64,000 nucleotides of DNA. Origin: Mahella australiensis 50-1 BON. Its GTDB lineage: Bacteria > Bacillota > Clostridia > Mahellales > Mahellaceae. Position numbers and translations under genes: made by a program. Numbering within the stretch: position 1 is the stretch's first letter; every line of letters begins with the position of its first letter. This document shows positions 39,937-49,311 of this stretch, piece after piece. The stretch spans positions 2,968,001 through 3,032,000 of the forward strand of contig NC_015520.1 of NCBI RefSeq assembly GCF_000213255.1. Direction: 5' to 3'. A model generated the notes under the pieces. That model saw only the letters and a program-made list of their open reading frames with translations. It did no database searches and had not been told where the DNA came from.

Positions 39937-42900
39937 CGTATTCTTCCTGTCTTTGTACTATTTCGAAAACATTATTGGTTTCTTCCGTCGCTCTGTCTTC
40001 AGTATACATATGAGACAATAATTTTTTATATATAGCAAGTCTAATACGCTGCTGTTTTTGAAAATTTCTTTTCCAATCAGGCTGGATGGAAATGCGAATC
40101 GCATTGTCAACATCGACCGTCAGTTCAACATTATTTTGAAAATAATCATACAGAGCACGCCTTGCTGCGCTATCTTTGACCTCATCAGGATAGTTGCTGG
40201 TTGTTTCCGGATGAAGAATAGCCTCTGCCAATTCAACGACTTGTCTGAGGTATTCTTCATAACTCATCGCTTCCGCCTTGCGTTGTAGGATAATTTTCTT
40301 AAGCATTTCTGACATTTTACCGTAATACACACTGTTTGAACTCATTTTTCTGACAATTTCATGCTGCAAGTTGTTTTCAATAATCTCTGCTTTTGCTTCG
40401 TTAGTACCAGGTAAATCTTTGACTAAATCGACTGGCGTGGTGGTTTTACCCTTTAGAAGCAATTCGACAATTGACATATTTCCCAGTTCACTGATAACCC
40501 TGGAATCTTCGGCGCGGATATAAGTGTCAAGGATATAACACATATCCGCCTCATAAGGCTTTAGGTCGATATAGTCGCAGCTTGCCAGCTTTATCATTTC
40601 TTTAATTTTGTTGTATCCGGAAATCTCTTCGCGCAAATGATTGACATCATCTTCCGAATAGCCATAATCAGATACAAGTTTATCACAACAATTCACAAAA
40701 GAACGAGTGAGCGCCGCCGTTAACGTGTACAGAGTATCTCTACGCGCTGTTTTTTCATCGTCTTCGCTGTTATCTCCGCAGAAATATTCAATGAAGTCAG
40801 TATCAGCTTTCGGTTCCGGAACGTTCTCGAATAATGCCTCCAACGATGCAAGTGTACCTTCCATTTCTGACTTTGCTTCATCATAGCGACCTTTAATAAG
40901 TCCTTCGACATCCTCTTTGTCAAACCCATCAAATGCCTCTGACGTATAATCAGAAATGGCAAGCTGTAGATTACGGAATAAATCCATATAATCAACAATA
41001 TAACCATAGTCCTTATCTTCGCCATCCGGTCTATTGACACGACAAATAGCTTGAAAAAGGTCATGGTCACGCATGGATTTATCAATGTATAGATAAGTGG
41101 CACTTGGTGCGTCAAAGCCTGTCAGCAATTTATCAACCACAATAAGAAGCTTCATTTGTGCTGGGTTTTCTTTAAATTGCTTCTTCACATCTTTTTCAAA
41201 TTCCGAGAGCTTCTTGCCACCAAGCATCCGCTCATAAATGGACTTTTTGTATTCTTCGCTTTCCTGTGAGAGATCAGAAGTAGCCGTCCGCACACTTTGG
41301 GTGGTTGACTCATACGATGTTACAACGGCACATTTTGTAAAGCCCATGCTCATGAAAATTTCCCAATATCTGCAGGCTTCGTAGATGCTATTAGCAACGA
41401 GCATAGCAGTACCGCGATCTTCTTTCAATCTTGGTTTAAGACTCATATCAAAAACTATATCAGATGCTATTTTCTCCAAGCGTTGCTTTGAGCTATATAG
41501 TTTTTTAATGGAAGTCCAACTTTGTTTGAGTTGGAGCTTTGCGCGTTCTGTTAAGCCCTTTGTTTTTTGTTCAAACCACAGGTCAACTTTATCTTGACTG
41601 GACAAATCCTGGTCAACATCTCTTGCCTCATATCTCAAGTCCAAAATAACACCATCGGCCACACCTTCATCAAACTTATAAGTATGAATGTATGGGCCGA
41701 AGATTTCAAGGCTTGTTTTCTTATCCGTCTTAAGCAATGGAGTACCAGTAAAACCAATTAAGACTGCATCGGGCATCAATGTTTTTACTGCTTCATGCAG
41801 CTTGCCAGAATTGGTACGATGGCATTCGTCTATAAAAGCAACGATGTTTCCCTTTGCCTTAAAGTCTTTCGGAAGATCCTTCAGAAGTTCCTTACGGTAT
41901 TGGTCTATATCTGCTTGTTTCCCCGCATTATGACCATACTTGTGAATTAGCGAGCAAACAATCGGGTCATCGCTTTTATCTAAAATATCACGAAGGTCCT
42001 TACAGCTTTTTGCTCTGCGTACTTTTTCGTTTACGTCGATAAAAAGACTTTCAATCTGGTCATCCAATTCTTCTCTATCTGTGATAATTACAACACGACT
42101 ATCAGGGACATTTTCTACAATCCATTTTGTAAGCCACACCATAATTAGAGACTTTCCTGAACCCTGTGTGTTCCAAATAATACCGCCCTGTTTCTCAAGA
42201 ATTCTCTTTCTTGCAGCAATATTAGCAAAATACTGGTTATGTCTTGGAATTTTCTTAATACCGGCATCAAAAATCACAAAATCATGTACAAGAGATAAAA
42301 AGCGTTCTTTCTGGCAAAGTGAAATAACACCATCTCTCAGACGATTCGCTTCCTTTTGCTGTAGCGTTTTGATTTTTGCAGACAAGTCATCTGTTGCATT
42401 TTTATCTTCTTTCCATTTAAGGTAATACTTTTCTGGTGTGTTGATAGTACCATAAAACAATCCTTCGGCTTCATTTCCTGCAAACAAAAGCTGTATAGCA
42501 CCAAAGAAATTGAGTATGTTTTCCCTTTTCTGATTAGTTAACATCTGTCGAATACCCGTGCCCGAGCTGACATAGGAACTTTTCAACTCAAATACACCCA
42601 TAGCTATGCCGTTAATATACAAGACCAAATCAGGACGCTTTCTTGTTACTTTGTCATACCGAAGGACGGACACCTCCTCAGCTACGGCAAAATCATCTTT
42701 GTCGATATCCACCCAATCGATGTAATGCACGGTCTGGCGTTGTCCATTGGCATCTTTTATTCCCTGCCGACCATAACGAAGGAGGGAATATACCTTCTGG
42801 TTAATCTCATAAAGCGTATCAGCCTGGTTATTGATCTTGCTTACGAGTTCATTGATGGCAATCTTAATCTGGTCATCGCCATACCCACGCTTTTTCAGAT

Positions 42901-43036
42901 TCGCTCTCAGAAGTTCTTCTTTTACAGATGTGTTATCGATATCCTCTAAATTACCAAGATAAGTGTAGCCCAGGTCATCAACCAGCCAGTGAAGAACTCT
43001 ATTTTGCAATTTCTTCTCAGCATCAACTGTTGCCAT
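39929..43036 (-). CDS. hsdR: Type I restriction enzyme, R subunit
   Basis: A 1035-residue HsdR. The nuclease domain has RKRPDLVLYINGIAMGVFEL with Asp136, Glu150 and Lys152 as D...ExK residues. The helicase motor follows: NTQGSGKSLIMVW (Lys296), VIITDREELDDQI, AFIDECHRTNSG, IGFTGTPLL, and LLTGFDAPSATYLYID with FQAICRVNR. Length and motifs are normal, with no frameshift, so restriction activity looks intact. It is translated after hsdS, with 12 bases between them. Confidence 0.95.
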   Translation of the reverse strand: MATVDAEKKLQNRVLHWLVDDLGYTYLGNLEDIDNTSVKEELLRANLKKRGYGDDQIKIAINELVSKINNQADTLYEINQKVYSLLRYGRQGIKDANGQRQTVHYIDWVDIDKDDFAVAEEVSVLRYDKVTRKRPDLVLYINGIAMGVFELKSSYVSSGTGIRQMLTNQKRENILNFFGAIQLLFAGNEAEGLFYGTINTPEKYYLKWKEDKNATDDLSAKIKTLQQKEANRLRDGVISLCQKERFLSLVHDFVIFDAGIKKIPRHNQYFANIAARKRILEKQGGIIWNTQGSGKSLIMVWLTKWIVENVPDSRVVIITDREELDDQIESLFIDVNEKVRRAKSCKDLRDILDKSDDPIVCSLIHKYGHNAGKQADIDQYRKELLKDLPKDFKAKGNIVAFIDECHRTNSGKLHEAVKTLMPDAVLIGFTGTPLLKTDKKTSLEIFGPYIHTYKFDEGVADGVILDLRYEARDVDQDLSSQDKVDLWFEQKTKGLTERAKLQLKQSWTSIKKLYSSKQRLEKIASDIVFDMSLKPRLKEDRGTAMLVANSIYEACRYWEIFMSMGFTKCAVVTSYESTTQSVRTATSDLSQESEEYKKSIYERMLGGKKLSEFEKDVKKQFKENPAQMKLLIVVDKLLTGFDAPSATYLYIDKSMRDHDLFQAICRVNRPDGEDKDYGYIVDYMDLFRNLQLAISDYTSEAFDGFDKEDVEGLIKGRYDEAKSEMEGTLASLEALFENVPEPKADTDFIEYFCGDNSEDDEKTARRDTLYTLTAALTRSFVNCCDKLVSDYGYSEDDVNHLREEISGYNKIKEMIKLASCDYIDLKPYEADMCYILDTYIRAEDSRVISELGNMSIVELLLKGKTTTPVDLVKDLPGTNEAKAEIIENNLQHEIVRKMSSNSVYYGKMSEMLKKIILQRKAEAMSYEEYLRQVVELAEAILHPETTSNYPDEVKDSAARRALYDYFQNNVELTVDVDNAIRISIQPDWKRNFQKQQRIRLAIYKKLLSHMYTEDRATEETNNVFEIVQRQEEYDA

Positions 43037-43048
43037 CTTGATTCCTCC

Positions 43049-44125
43049 TTACACAGTGAGGCGCACACGGCCCGTTAAGAGATCGTCCATTGCGCCTTCA
43101 CGGATTTGTATCATTTTATCTCGTTCAGCTTCCAAGTTTTCAATTTCTTTGTCCATAGCTGTCAACACTGAAGCTATAGCTTGTTGCTCCTCATACTTAG
43201 GTATTCTAATTGGAATATTTTCAATAACCTTTCTTGACAAACTTGGCCTACCTGACGATTCAGTATAATCATACCAAGGAATTGCACAAAAAATGTAATA
43301 CTGAAATTTTACACATTGATTTTCTACGGGTTTTGAGTAATATAAGGTATCTATCGTCCAAAATGGACTATTCATGTAAATTGGTTTGTCTATAGTTCCT
43401 TTTCTACCAATTAATACACACTCCCAATCACACAAATATTCAGTTGCTTTTCCTATAACACCACCCGTACCTAAAATAGGGTACTTGCCATTATAACTTT
43501 CAACACCCCGCTGGCTTTTCCCGTGTAGGATTTTCAATATATCTCCAATTTTTCCATTATCCCATTCATAATCAAACCCTTCCAACCTCGTTCTACCGCT
43601 AATCAAATCCACCAGTGCACCATCACGGATGCTCTTTTTCTTATTTATTAGCTCGGAAAGATTATCAATGTAGGCATCGAAATCAGATAAAACTTTGACA
43701 ATCTCTCTTTGCTCTGAAACTGATGGATGAACAAATTCCATATCTGCAATCATCGCTCGTCTTACTGAATCAACTGATGATTTTGCTGTATATTTTTCTA
43801 CTTCTTTGAAAAAGTTTTTTGAAAAGAAGTAATAAAAGTATTTGCCATCAATATTTCTAAAATTACTCATTACATATACTCGCTGATGCGCAGAAAACTT
43901 TCCTTTAACATAATGGTACACCTTCCCGGTTCCAATACCGTCCCCAGCAGTCAGTACGGCTTCACAATCAAAGTCAGCTACATCAATACGTTCCACGATA
44001 GGGGAACGAACAAAAAATGGATATTTGCCATTTGCTTTGTTATCTTGTGTATCACGACATCCTGTCGTAATATCAACAACATTTGAAACTGTATCTTTTT
44101 CCCAATCACTCGGATAAGTTACCAT
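43049..44125 (-). CDS. hsdS: Type I restriction specificity subunit
   Basis: A 358-residue HsdS with two target recognition domains (about residues 5-165 and 185-330). Each is followed by a helical spacer with a repeated end motif: IRDGALVDLISGRTRLEG and IREGAMDDLLTGRVRL. This internal repeat is the conserved region that holds HsdM. It is slightly short compared with the usual 400-450 residues. It overlaps hsdM by seven bases. The bipartite target sequence cannot be read from the protein. Confidence 0.93.
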   Translation of the reverse strand: MVTYPSDWEKDTVSNVVDITTGCRDTQDNKANGKYPFFVRSPIVERIDVADFDCEAVLTAGDGIGTGKVYHYVKGKFSAHQRVYVMSNFRNIDGKYFYYFFSKNFFKEVEKYTAKSSVDSVRRAMIADMEFVHPSVSEQREIVKVLSDFDAYIDNLSELINKKKSIRDGALVDLISGRTRLEGFDYEWDNGKIGDILKILHGKSQRGVESYNGKYPILGTGGVIGKATEYLCDWECVLIGRKGTIDKPIYMNSPFWTIDTLYYSKPVENQCVKFQYYIFCAIPWYDYTESSGRPSLSRKVIENIPIRIPKYEEQQAIASVLTAMDKEIENLEAERDKMIQIREGAMDDLLTGRVRLTV

Positions 44126-46809
44126 TTGTATCCCATCCTCTCCAAAGCTGCCATAACCGCTTTTCTTGATGCTTCCGCCTTTTCTTCAATTTCTCCAAGT
44201 GTATGCTCATATCGCTTTGCAATAAGCAACACCTTAGCAGACATAGTATTTAGCACCTGTTCAATCTCATCTTTAATATCCGCTTCCAGCTTTGCCATCC
44301 ACTTCATATTAAAGAGCAGATGTTTGATTTCATCCACAGTCAGCTCTACGTATTTTGCTTGCACCTTGTCATCAAGAGCCTTTTGCGCTTCTTTTATAGC
44401 TTTGTCCGTTTCTTCTTTCTTTATCATTTTAGCCTGGTACGCAAGTAAAGCATCGTACTCTTCTTTATATATCTCGGGAACAACTGCTGAATCCATAGCA
44501 AGCTTAAATGCTGCTTTTAGCTTGGCTTTTCCGAAAGTTCCATTCTTGTTTCTGATATCGAATTTAGCCAGTTCCGGAGTTTTACTAATTAGTACCTCCA
44601 TCTCGTCGGTTTTATCCTCATCAAATAGAGTCATCAGCTTTGTCATGGCGTCCATAGCCACAGAGGTTTTCTTACTATCCAATTCCTTTAGCCGCTTAAT
44701 AAGATTCGTCTTCGGGATGCCATCTTCATTCTCATTGAGCACTTCCTTAAGTAACCCGTCGTCACCGGATTCTTCTTCTCGCATTTCATCCAATTCGGCT
44801 TTCAAAGCTGTAGACTGCTCTGCTAAAGCATTTATAGCATTGAGGTCTTCTGGAAAATATGATGTCTCAATGATTTCTCTTGGTATTAAAGCGCCATCAA
44901 AGGATTTCACTTTCGAAGTATCATCTACGGAAACAGTTTCGCCGCTCTCATCTTTGACTTTTTTCTGTACATACTCGTATTCAATTTCTCTACCGGCCTC
45001 GTAACCATAAGCTTTGATAGCATATACATCATCCTGCAGCTTTGCATTCCAGTAATTCAACAAGCAATCGTAAACGTCATAATTATCAAGAAGTAGCGCT
45101 GATTTATATGTATCCAAAAGCATGGAGGAGATGGCGCGAATAAGTTGCTTAGGGTTCGTTTCACTGTTAATATTCAGCAGGATGCTTTTAACAGCATTGC
45201 GCCATTGTGTAAACATTGTATCAACTTCTTTTTTCTTCTCGTTTTGCACATTAACATCCTGCCAAATGGCTTCCTCTATATTTTCAGTAGGGATGGCAAG
45301 GTAGTAAATATTTTGTTGGTTGTCAGTACAAGTGAAGATTTTTTGTTTCAAAGCCGGAGAAATACTCCAAAGTCTTTTAAGCGAGTCAATGTCTGTTCCC
45401 GGAATGCCGCCTTTTAAGTGTGCAGCAATATTCTGTGGCAACGTATCGTCAATTTTTTGTATATAACGCGATACATTTAAATTGCCAGCATTTTTCTCCA
45501 GAATATCTGAATATTTTACAAAACGGGAATAGCCTTCAATTTCTTCTTGGTTTATAAAGGTCCGGACTATCTTCTCAATGTCCTGCTCACGTAGTCTATT
45601 TTTATTACCATCCTTCTTAAAACCACGGCTGGCATCTATTAAGAAAATTCCATCTCTTGTATCCGCATTCTCTTTATCAATGATAACAATGCAGGCGGGA
45701 ATCCCTGTGCCGTAAAAGAGATTCGCCGGTAAGCTGATAATGCCTTTAATATATCGTTTTCTAAGAATAGCAATGCGGATTGTTTCTTCAGAATTACCTC
45801 TGAACAATATGCCGTGAGGCATGATGATGCCTGCTTTGCCATTGTCATCAAGTGATTTTAAAACGTGTAAAAACCAGGCATAGTCACCATTCTTTTCGGG
45901 AGGGATGCCGTATCCGTCAAAACGTTTATATTTATCTTCTGTTGCTTTGATACCATCGCTCCATGATTTGTCCGAGAAGGGGGGGTTCATGACAATAAAG
46001 TCAAACTTTTTGAGCTCTCCAAAATCGTCTGTAAAAGCGGGGGAAACTAGGGTGTTGCCTTTTTTAATTTCACCTGTACCTTTATGGTGGAGAATCAGAT
46101 TCATCCTTGCTAGGCCAGCCGTAGCGATATCCTTCTCTTGCCCGAAAATGGTTACAATCGAATCGCCATTTTCATCTACCGGCGCTTCATCTGCGGCACG
46201 AATCAGTAGACTGCCGCTACCTGCTGCTGGATCATATAAGGTCCATTTCTTTGTTGGCATCTGCTTAATATTACCAATCCCGATCAGTCTTGCAATAATA
46301 CGGGAAACCTCACTCGGCGTGTAGAACTGTCCTTTGCTCTTACCAGATTCCTGGGCAAACTTCATCATAAAGTATTCATAAGCATCCCCGATGATATCAT
46401 CCCCACTTGCTCTGTTATTCTTGAAGTCAATCGCCGGATTCTGGAATACAGCAATTAAGCCGGATACCTTGTCCACCAATTCCTTGCCATAACCCAGCTC
46501 ATCCGGATTATTAAAGCTGACATCAGGAAGTGCGCCTTGCAGTTTGTTGTCCTCCAAGAATTTCTGGATAATTTTGTCTACACGTTCTCCAACGTCACTC
46601 TTTCCTTTTGCTTTGATTAAATCATCAAAAGACGCGCCATCACTAATTTTAAACTCTGCGAACGGTTGTCCTTTATACCTGTCCGATACATACTTAAAGA
46701 ACAACAACACAAGCACATAATCTTTATACCGAGCCGGTTCAACGCCGCCCCTTAATTTATTACAAGACTCCAACAAAAGGGGATACAATTCTGATTTTTT
46801 CACGGCCAT
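44119..46809 (-). CDS. hsdM: Type I modification methyltransferase with long C-terminal extension
   Basis: An 896-residue HsdM that makes N6-methyladenine. It has the N-terminal HsdM domain, then LYDPAAGSGSLLI (motif I, Asp193) and FIVMNPPFSDKSW (motif IV NPPF, residues 275-278). The methylase part is complete by about residue 500. A further 390 residues, largely helical and charged (ALDDKVQAKYVELTVDEIKH), follow; they may correspond to an additional trimerisation or S-subunit-contact domain. It is co-transcribed with hsdS and hsdR. The block has many A/T-rich codons and looks compositionally distinct. Confidence 0.93.
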   Translation of the reverse strand: MAVKKSELYPLLLESCNKLRGGVEPARYKDYVLVLLFFKYVSDRYKGQPFAEFKISDGASFDDLIKAKGKSDVGERVDKIIQKFLEDNKLQGALPDVSFNNPDELGYGKELVDKVSGLIAVFQNPAIDFKNNRASGDDIIGDAYEYFMMKFAQESGKSKGQFYTPSEVSRIIARLIGIGNIKQMPTKKWTLYDPAAGSGSLLIRAADEAPVDENGDSIVTIFGQEKDIATAGLARMNLILHHKGTGEIKKGNTLVSPAFTDDFGELKKFDFIVMNPPFSDKSWSDGIKATEDKYKRFDGYGIPPEKNGDYAWFLHVLKSLDDNGKAGIIMPHGILFRGNSEETIRIAILRKRYIKGIISLPANLFYGTGIPACIVIIDKENADTRDGIFLIDASRGFKKDGNKNRLREQDIEKIVRTFINQEEIEGYSRFVKYSDILEKNAGNLNVSRYIQKIDDTLPQNIAAHLKGGIPGTDIDSLKRLWSISPALKQKIFTCTDNQQNIYYLAIPTENIEEAIWQDVNVQNEKKKEVDTMFTQWRNAVKSILLNINSETNPKQLIRAISSMLLDTYKSALLLDNYDVYDCLLNYWNAKLQDDVYAIKAYGYEAGREIEYEYVQKKVKDESGETVSVDDTSKVKSFDGALIPREIIETSYFPEDLNAINALAEQSTALKAELDEMREEESGDDGLLKEVLNENEDGIPKTNLIKRLKELDSKKTSVAMDAMTKLMTLFDEDKTDEMEVLISKTPELAKFDIRNKNGTFGKAKLKAAFKLAMDSAVVPEIYKEEYDALLAYQAKMIKKEETDKAIKEAQKALDDKVQAKYVELTVDEIKHLLFNMKWMAKLEADIKDEIEQVLNTMSAKVLLIAKRYEHTLGEIEEKAEASRKAVMAALERMGYKW

Positions 46810-46867
46810 AATCCTCTTTTAACCCCATTCTAATTTTGTGTAATTTACGTTTCATCAACAATAATGT

Positions 46868-47062
46868 TTATTCCATAGCACTTTTTCCGCTTTTAACCCA
46901 ATTATCAAGTTCTGAGATTTTAAATTTCCACTGCTTTCCTATTTTGTGGGCAGGAATTCCTTTGTCTTTCCTTATCCAACCTCTTACTGTAACGGGTTTC
47001 ACTCCTAAATAGGTAGCCGCTTCATCGATATTAATCCATTTGTCATTAATAATCTCGCCCAT
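46868..47062 (-). CDS. Excisionase-like helix-turn-helix protein at the start of the RM operon
   Basis: A 64-residue DNA-binding protein of the MerR/excisionase type: WINIDEAATYLGVKPVTVRG and KIGKQWKFKISELDNWVKSG. Proteins like this commonly lead type I restriction operons. It could regulate the operon or act as a recombination directionality factor for a mobile element. The gap to hsdM is 58 bases. Confidence 0.85.
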   Translation of the reverse strand: MGEIINDKWINIDEAATYLGVKPVTVRGWIRKDKGIPAHKIGKQWKFKISELDNWVKSGKSAME

Positions 47063-47473
47063 CTTTTCACCTCATCGAGCTTCTGATAGACATAAAGCCT
47101 TATAATTAAATATATCACAAAATCTATAGAGAGGAAAGCGGTTTTTTGTTATTTGCTTATATTTATTGTTATAGTACGACGTATGATTGGAACCATAAGA
47201 ATTGAGAGAAGTGCCTTCCCATGATATTAGTTAATTATTGGTTTGTTTAATAAGGCGTTTGTCCTATATATAAAGCAATTCTGACCAAATTGACCAATTA
47301 AAGCAGTAACCTTACATCTATCCTGTCTCCTCAACCCTATCGATTTTAGGGCAGTTGATATGTTCCCACAAACAATAAAAACAAGGGCTTCCCAACATTA
47401 TCATCAAAGGCAGAGCAGCCAAAAGAAATGATCAATGTCTGGAAACCCTTTATTTATAAGCATTTTAAGCTTT
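47063..47473. other. Intergenic gap, possible element boundary
   Basis: This 411-base AT-rich gap between the HTH gene and rlmD contains no recognised gene. It holds the rlmD-side hairpin described separately. As the junction between the AT-rich RM block and the more balanced chromosomal genes, it is a candidate right-end attachment region, though the left end is outside the window so no direct repeat can be tested. Confidence 0.3.
47383..47450 (-). terminator. Long imperfect hairpin after rlmD
   Basis: An imperfect inverted repeat of about 20 bp, AAGGGCTTCCCAACATTATC against AAGGGTTTCCAGACATTGATC in reverse complement, encloses about 27 bases. In the rlmD direction it is followed by GTTTTTATTGTTT, so it can work as a terminator. 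The length of the repeat also fits the remains of a small transposon-type element. Confidence 0.5.
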
Positions 47474-48844
47474 CTATTTCTCGACCCTTGACATCAATAC
47501 CACCGTCTCAACATGTGTGGTATGCGGGAACATGTCTACGGGTTGGACTGCTGTAGCTTTATAGCCATGGTCCGCAAGGAAGCGCATATCACGGGCTAGA
47601 GTAGCCGGATTGCACGACACGTATACCATCCTTTCTGGACATAACCGGACAGCTGTTTCCAAAAAGCCCTTGTCGCAACCCTTGCGCGGCGGATCCATTA
47701 TTATGACGTCTATGCGCACCTTATCCTCAATAAACCGGCCTATGGCATCCTCTGCCTTGGCGCATATAAACTCGACGTTACTTATGTCGTTCAGCCGCGC
47801 GTTCTCGCGTGCATCGTCAACGGCCTGTTGTATCTCCTCTATGCCATATATTTTGGCGGCTTTTTGAGCAGCTATCAGCGATATGGTGCCTATGCCACAA
47901 TAGGCGTCGAGTACGGTCTGTGTACCATCCAAACCGGCATATTCGATGGCTTTTGTGTACAATACCTCGGTTTGCCTGGGGTTTACCTGGAAGAACGACA
48001 GAGGCGATATCTTAAACGTCAGGCCACACAATGTATCCATTATATGGTCATTGCCATATATCACCTTACATTGGCTGCCCAATATGACGTTGGTACGCCG
48101 ACGGTTTATATTCAGTACCACCGATGCGAGGCCATCGATGTTTTGCCGCAGCATATCCGTAAACTCCTTAGCATGTGGTATCGAATCACCGTTTATAACC
48201 GGAACCACCATTACCTGTCCGCTGTTAAAGCCAACGCGCACCATTATGTGACGCAGCAGGCCTTTACCCGTCATTTCGTCGTACACGGCTACATTATAAC
48301 TGCTGACATAATCTTTGACCGCCTTTATCGCAGCATCAACCGCCGGATGCTGTATGGGACAGGTATCTATGTCAACTATATCGTGCGTACCTGCAGCAAA
48401 AAAGCCCATAACCGGCCTGCCGGAAAAAACGCCCACAGGCAATTGCGCTTTGTTTCTATAGTGCCACGGCCTCTCCATTCCTATAGTATCCAATACGGAT
48501 ACATCGTCAAAGCCGCCTATGCGCTGCAATGCATCCTTCACATGCCGCGTTTTATAAGCCAATTGGGCATCGTAGGCCATGGCTTGTATATGGCATCCGC
48601 CACAGCGATTCGCCACCGGGCATAGTGGCTGTATGCGATAGTCGGACGGTTCCACGACAGACTCTATATGGCCTACGGCATATCGCTTACCTACCTTGTC
48701 TATCTTAACTGATACTCTGTCGCCTATAACGGCCCTCGGAACGAAGACGGTAAAGCCCGCTATATGGCCTATGCCTTCGCCGTCGGTACCTATATCCTCT
48801 ATAACTACCTCATATACACTATCAACTTTTACCGGTATACCCAT
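47474..48844 (-). CDS. rlmD: 23S rRNA (uracil-C5) methyltransferase, RlmD/RumA family
   Basis: A 456-residue SAM-dependent methyltransferase that makes 5-methyluridine in 23S rRNA. Residues 1-60 are a TRAM RNA-binding domain. Cys75, Cys81 and Cys84 (CPVANRCGGC) plus a later Cys in DIDTCPIQH form the expected 4Fe-4S site. The methylase domain has FQVNPRQTEVLY, LDAYCGIGTISLIA, MDPPRKGC and the catalytic VSCNPATLARD. In Firmicutes, family members may modify U747, U1939, or both, so the exact target is uncertain. Confidence 0.92.
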   Translation of the reverse strand: MGIPVKVDSVYEVVIEDIGTDGEGIGHIAGFTVFVPRAVIGDRVSVKIDKVGKRYAVGHIESVVEPSDYRIQPLCPVANRCGGCHIQAMAYDAQLAYKTRHVKDALQRIGGFDDVSVLDTIGMERPWHYRNKAQLPVGVFSGRPVMGFFAAGTHDIVDIDTCPIQHPAVDAAIKAVKDYVSSYNVAVYDEMTGKGLLRHIMVRVGFNSGQVMVVPVINGDSIPHAKEFTDMLRQNIDGLASVVLNINRRRTNVILGSQCKVIYGNDHIMDTLCGLTFKISPLSFFQVNPRQTEVLYTKAIEYAGLDGTQTVLDAYCGIGTISLIAAQKAAKIYGIEEIQQAVDDARENARLNDISNVEFICAKAEDAIGRFIEDKVRIDVIIMDPPRKGCDKGFLETAVRLCPERMVYVSCNPATLARDMRFLADHGYKATAVQPVDMFPHTTHVETVVLMSRVEK

Positions 48845-48967
48845 ATGCCCTCGCTTATTTCAAATTTTAATGTCAATGCTCAATGCTGTATATATTATAA
48901 CATCTTTTGCACTATTAAACTATAAGACGATAACAACGGATACTTTATCAGAGGGCTCGTGACTATT

Positions 48968-49088
48968 GTAGAAGGCTTAATATATATGTCGAGCGGGCTT
49001 TTGAAGCGTAGGACCACAGCAATCTTTGATTACGTAGTGGTCCAGCTTCACAGCCGTAGCGAGGCATATATATTAAGCCGTGTTCTAC
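48968..49088. repeat. Imperfect 121-bp palindrome between rlmD and the U32 gene
   Basis: The left arm GTAGAA-GGCTTAATATATATG and right arm CATATATATTAAGCC-GTGTTCTAC pair with a three-base insertion, and the centre has GGACCAC/GTGGTCC around 17 bases. The last bases overlap a repeat shared with 57.3 kb. It lies in a divergent promoter region but has no U-run. It is probably a MITE-like or REP-like element; an RNA function is possible. Confidence 0.65.
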
Positions 49089-49162
49089 ACTTCTCTAAGT
49101 TTCACCAGATATCCTCCACAAAATCGCCTTGAGGCTCATGTCAGAGCACCTAATCAGTTACC
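49085..49162 (-). repeat. Interspersed repeat, copy 1
   Basis: Bases 49085-49136 match the reverse complement of 57341-57392 at 50 of 52 positions. The outer end TAATCAGTTACC also resembles the terminal repeat of the other copy. The copy partly overlaps the 121-bp palindrome. It lies in a non-coding region. Confidence 0.75.
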
Positions 49163-49311
49163 AAGCCTGTGAGATACTTGAACAGCCACGAGGGCTCAGC
49201 ATGTATATGGACTGAGATTGTTTCTTGCACTCCAAGGTAATATAATTATAGAAAAGACAGACATATAAGTCTGCAAAATCATTACAAGAGAGGATGCTGT
49301 AATTTACGGAA

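Noticed and set aside
44126-45004. A 292-codon serine-rich plus-strand frame opposite hsdM
   Set aside because: Antisense reading of the helical hsdM extension; low-complexity composition and no matching start signal.
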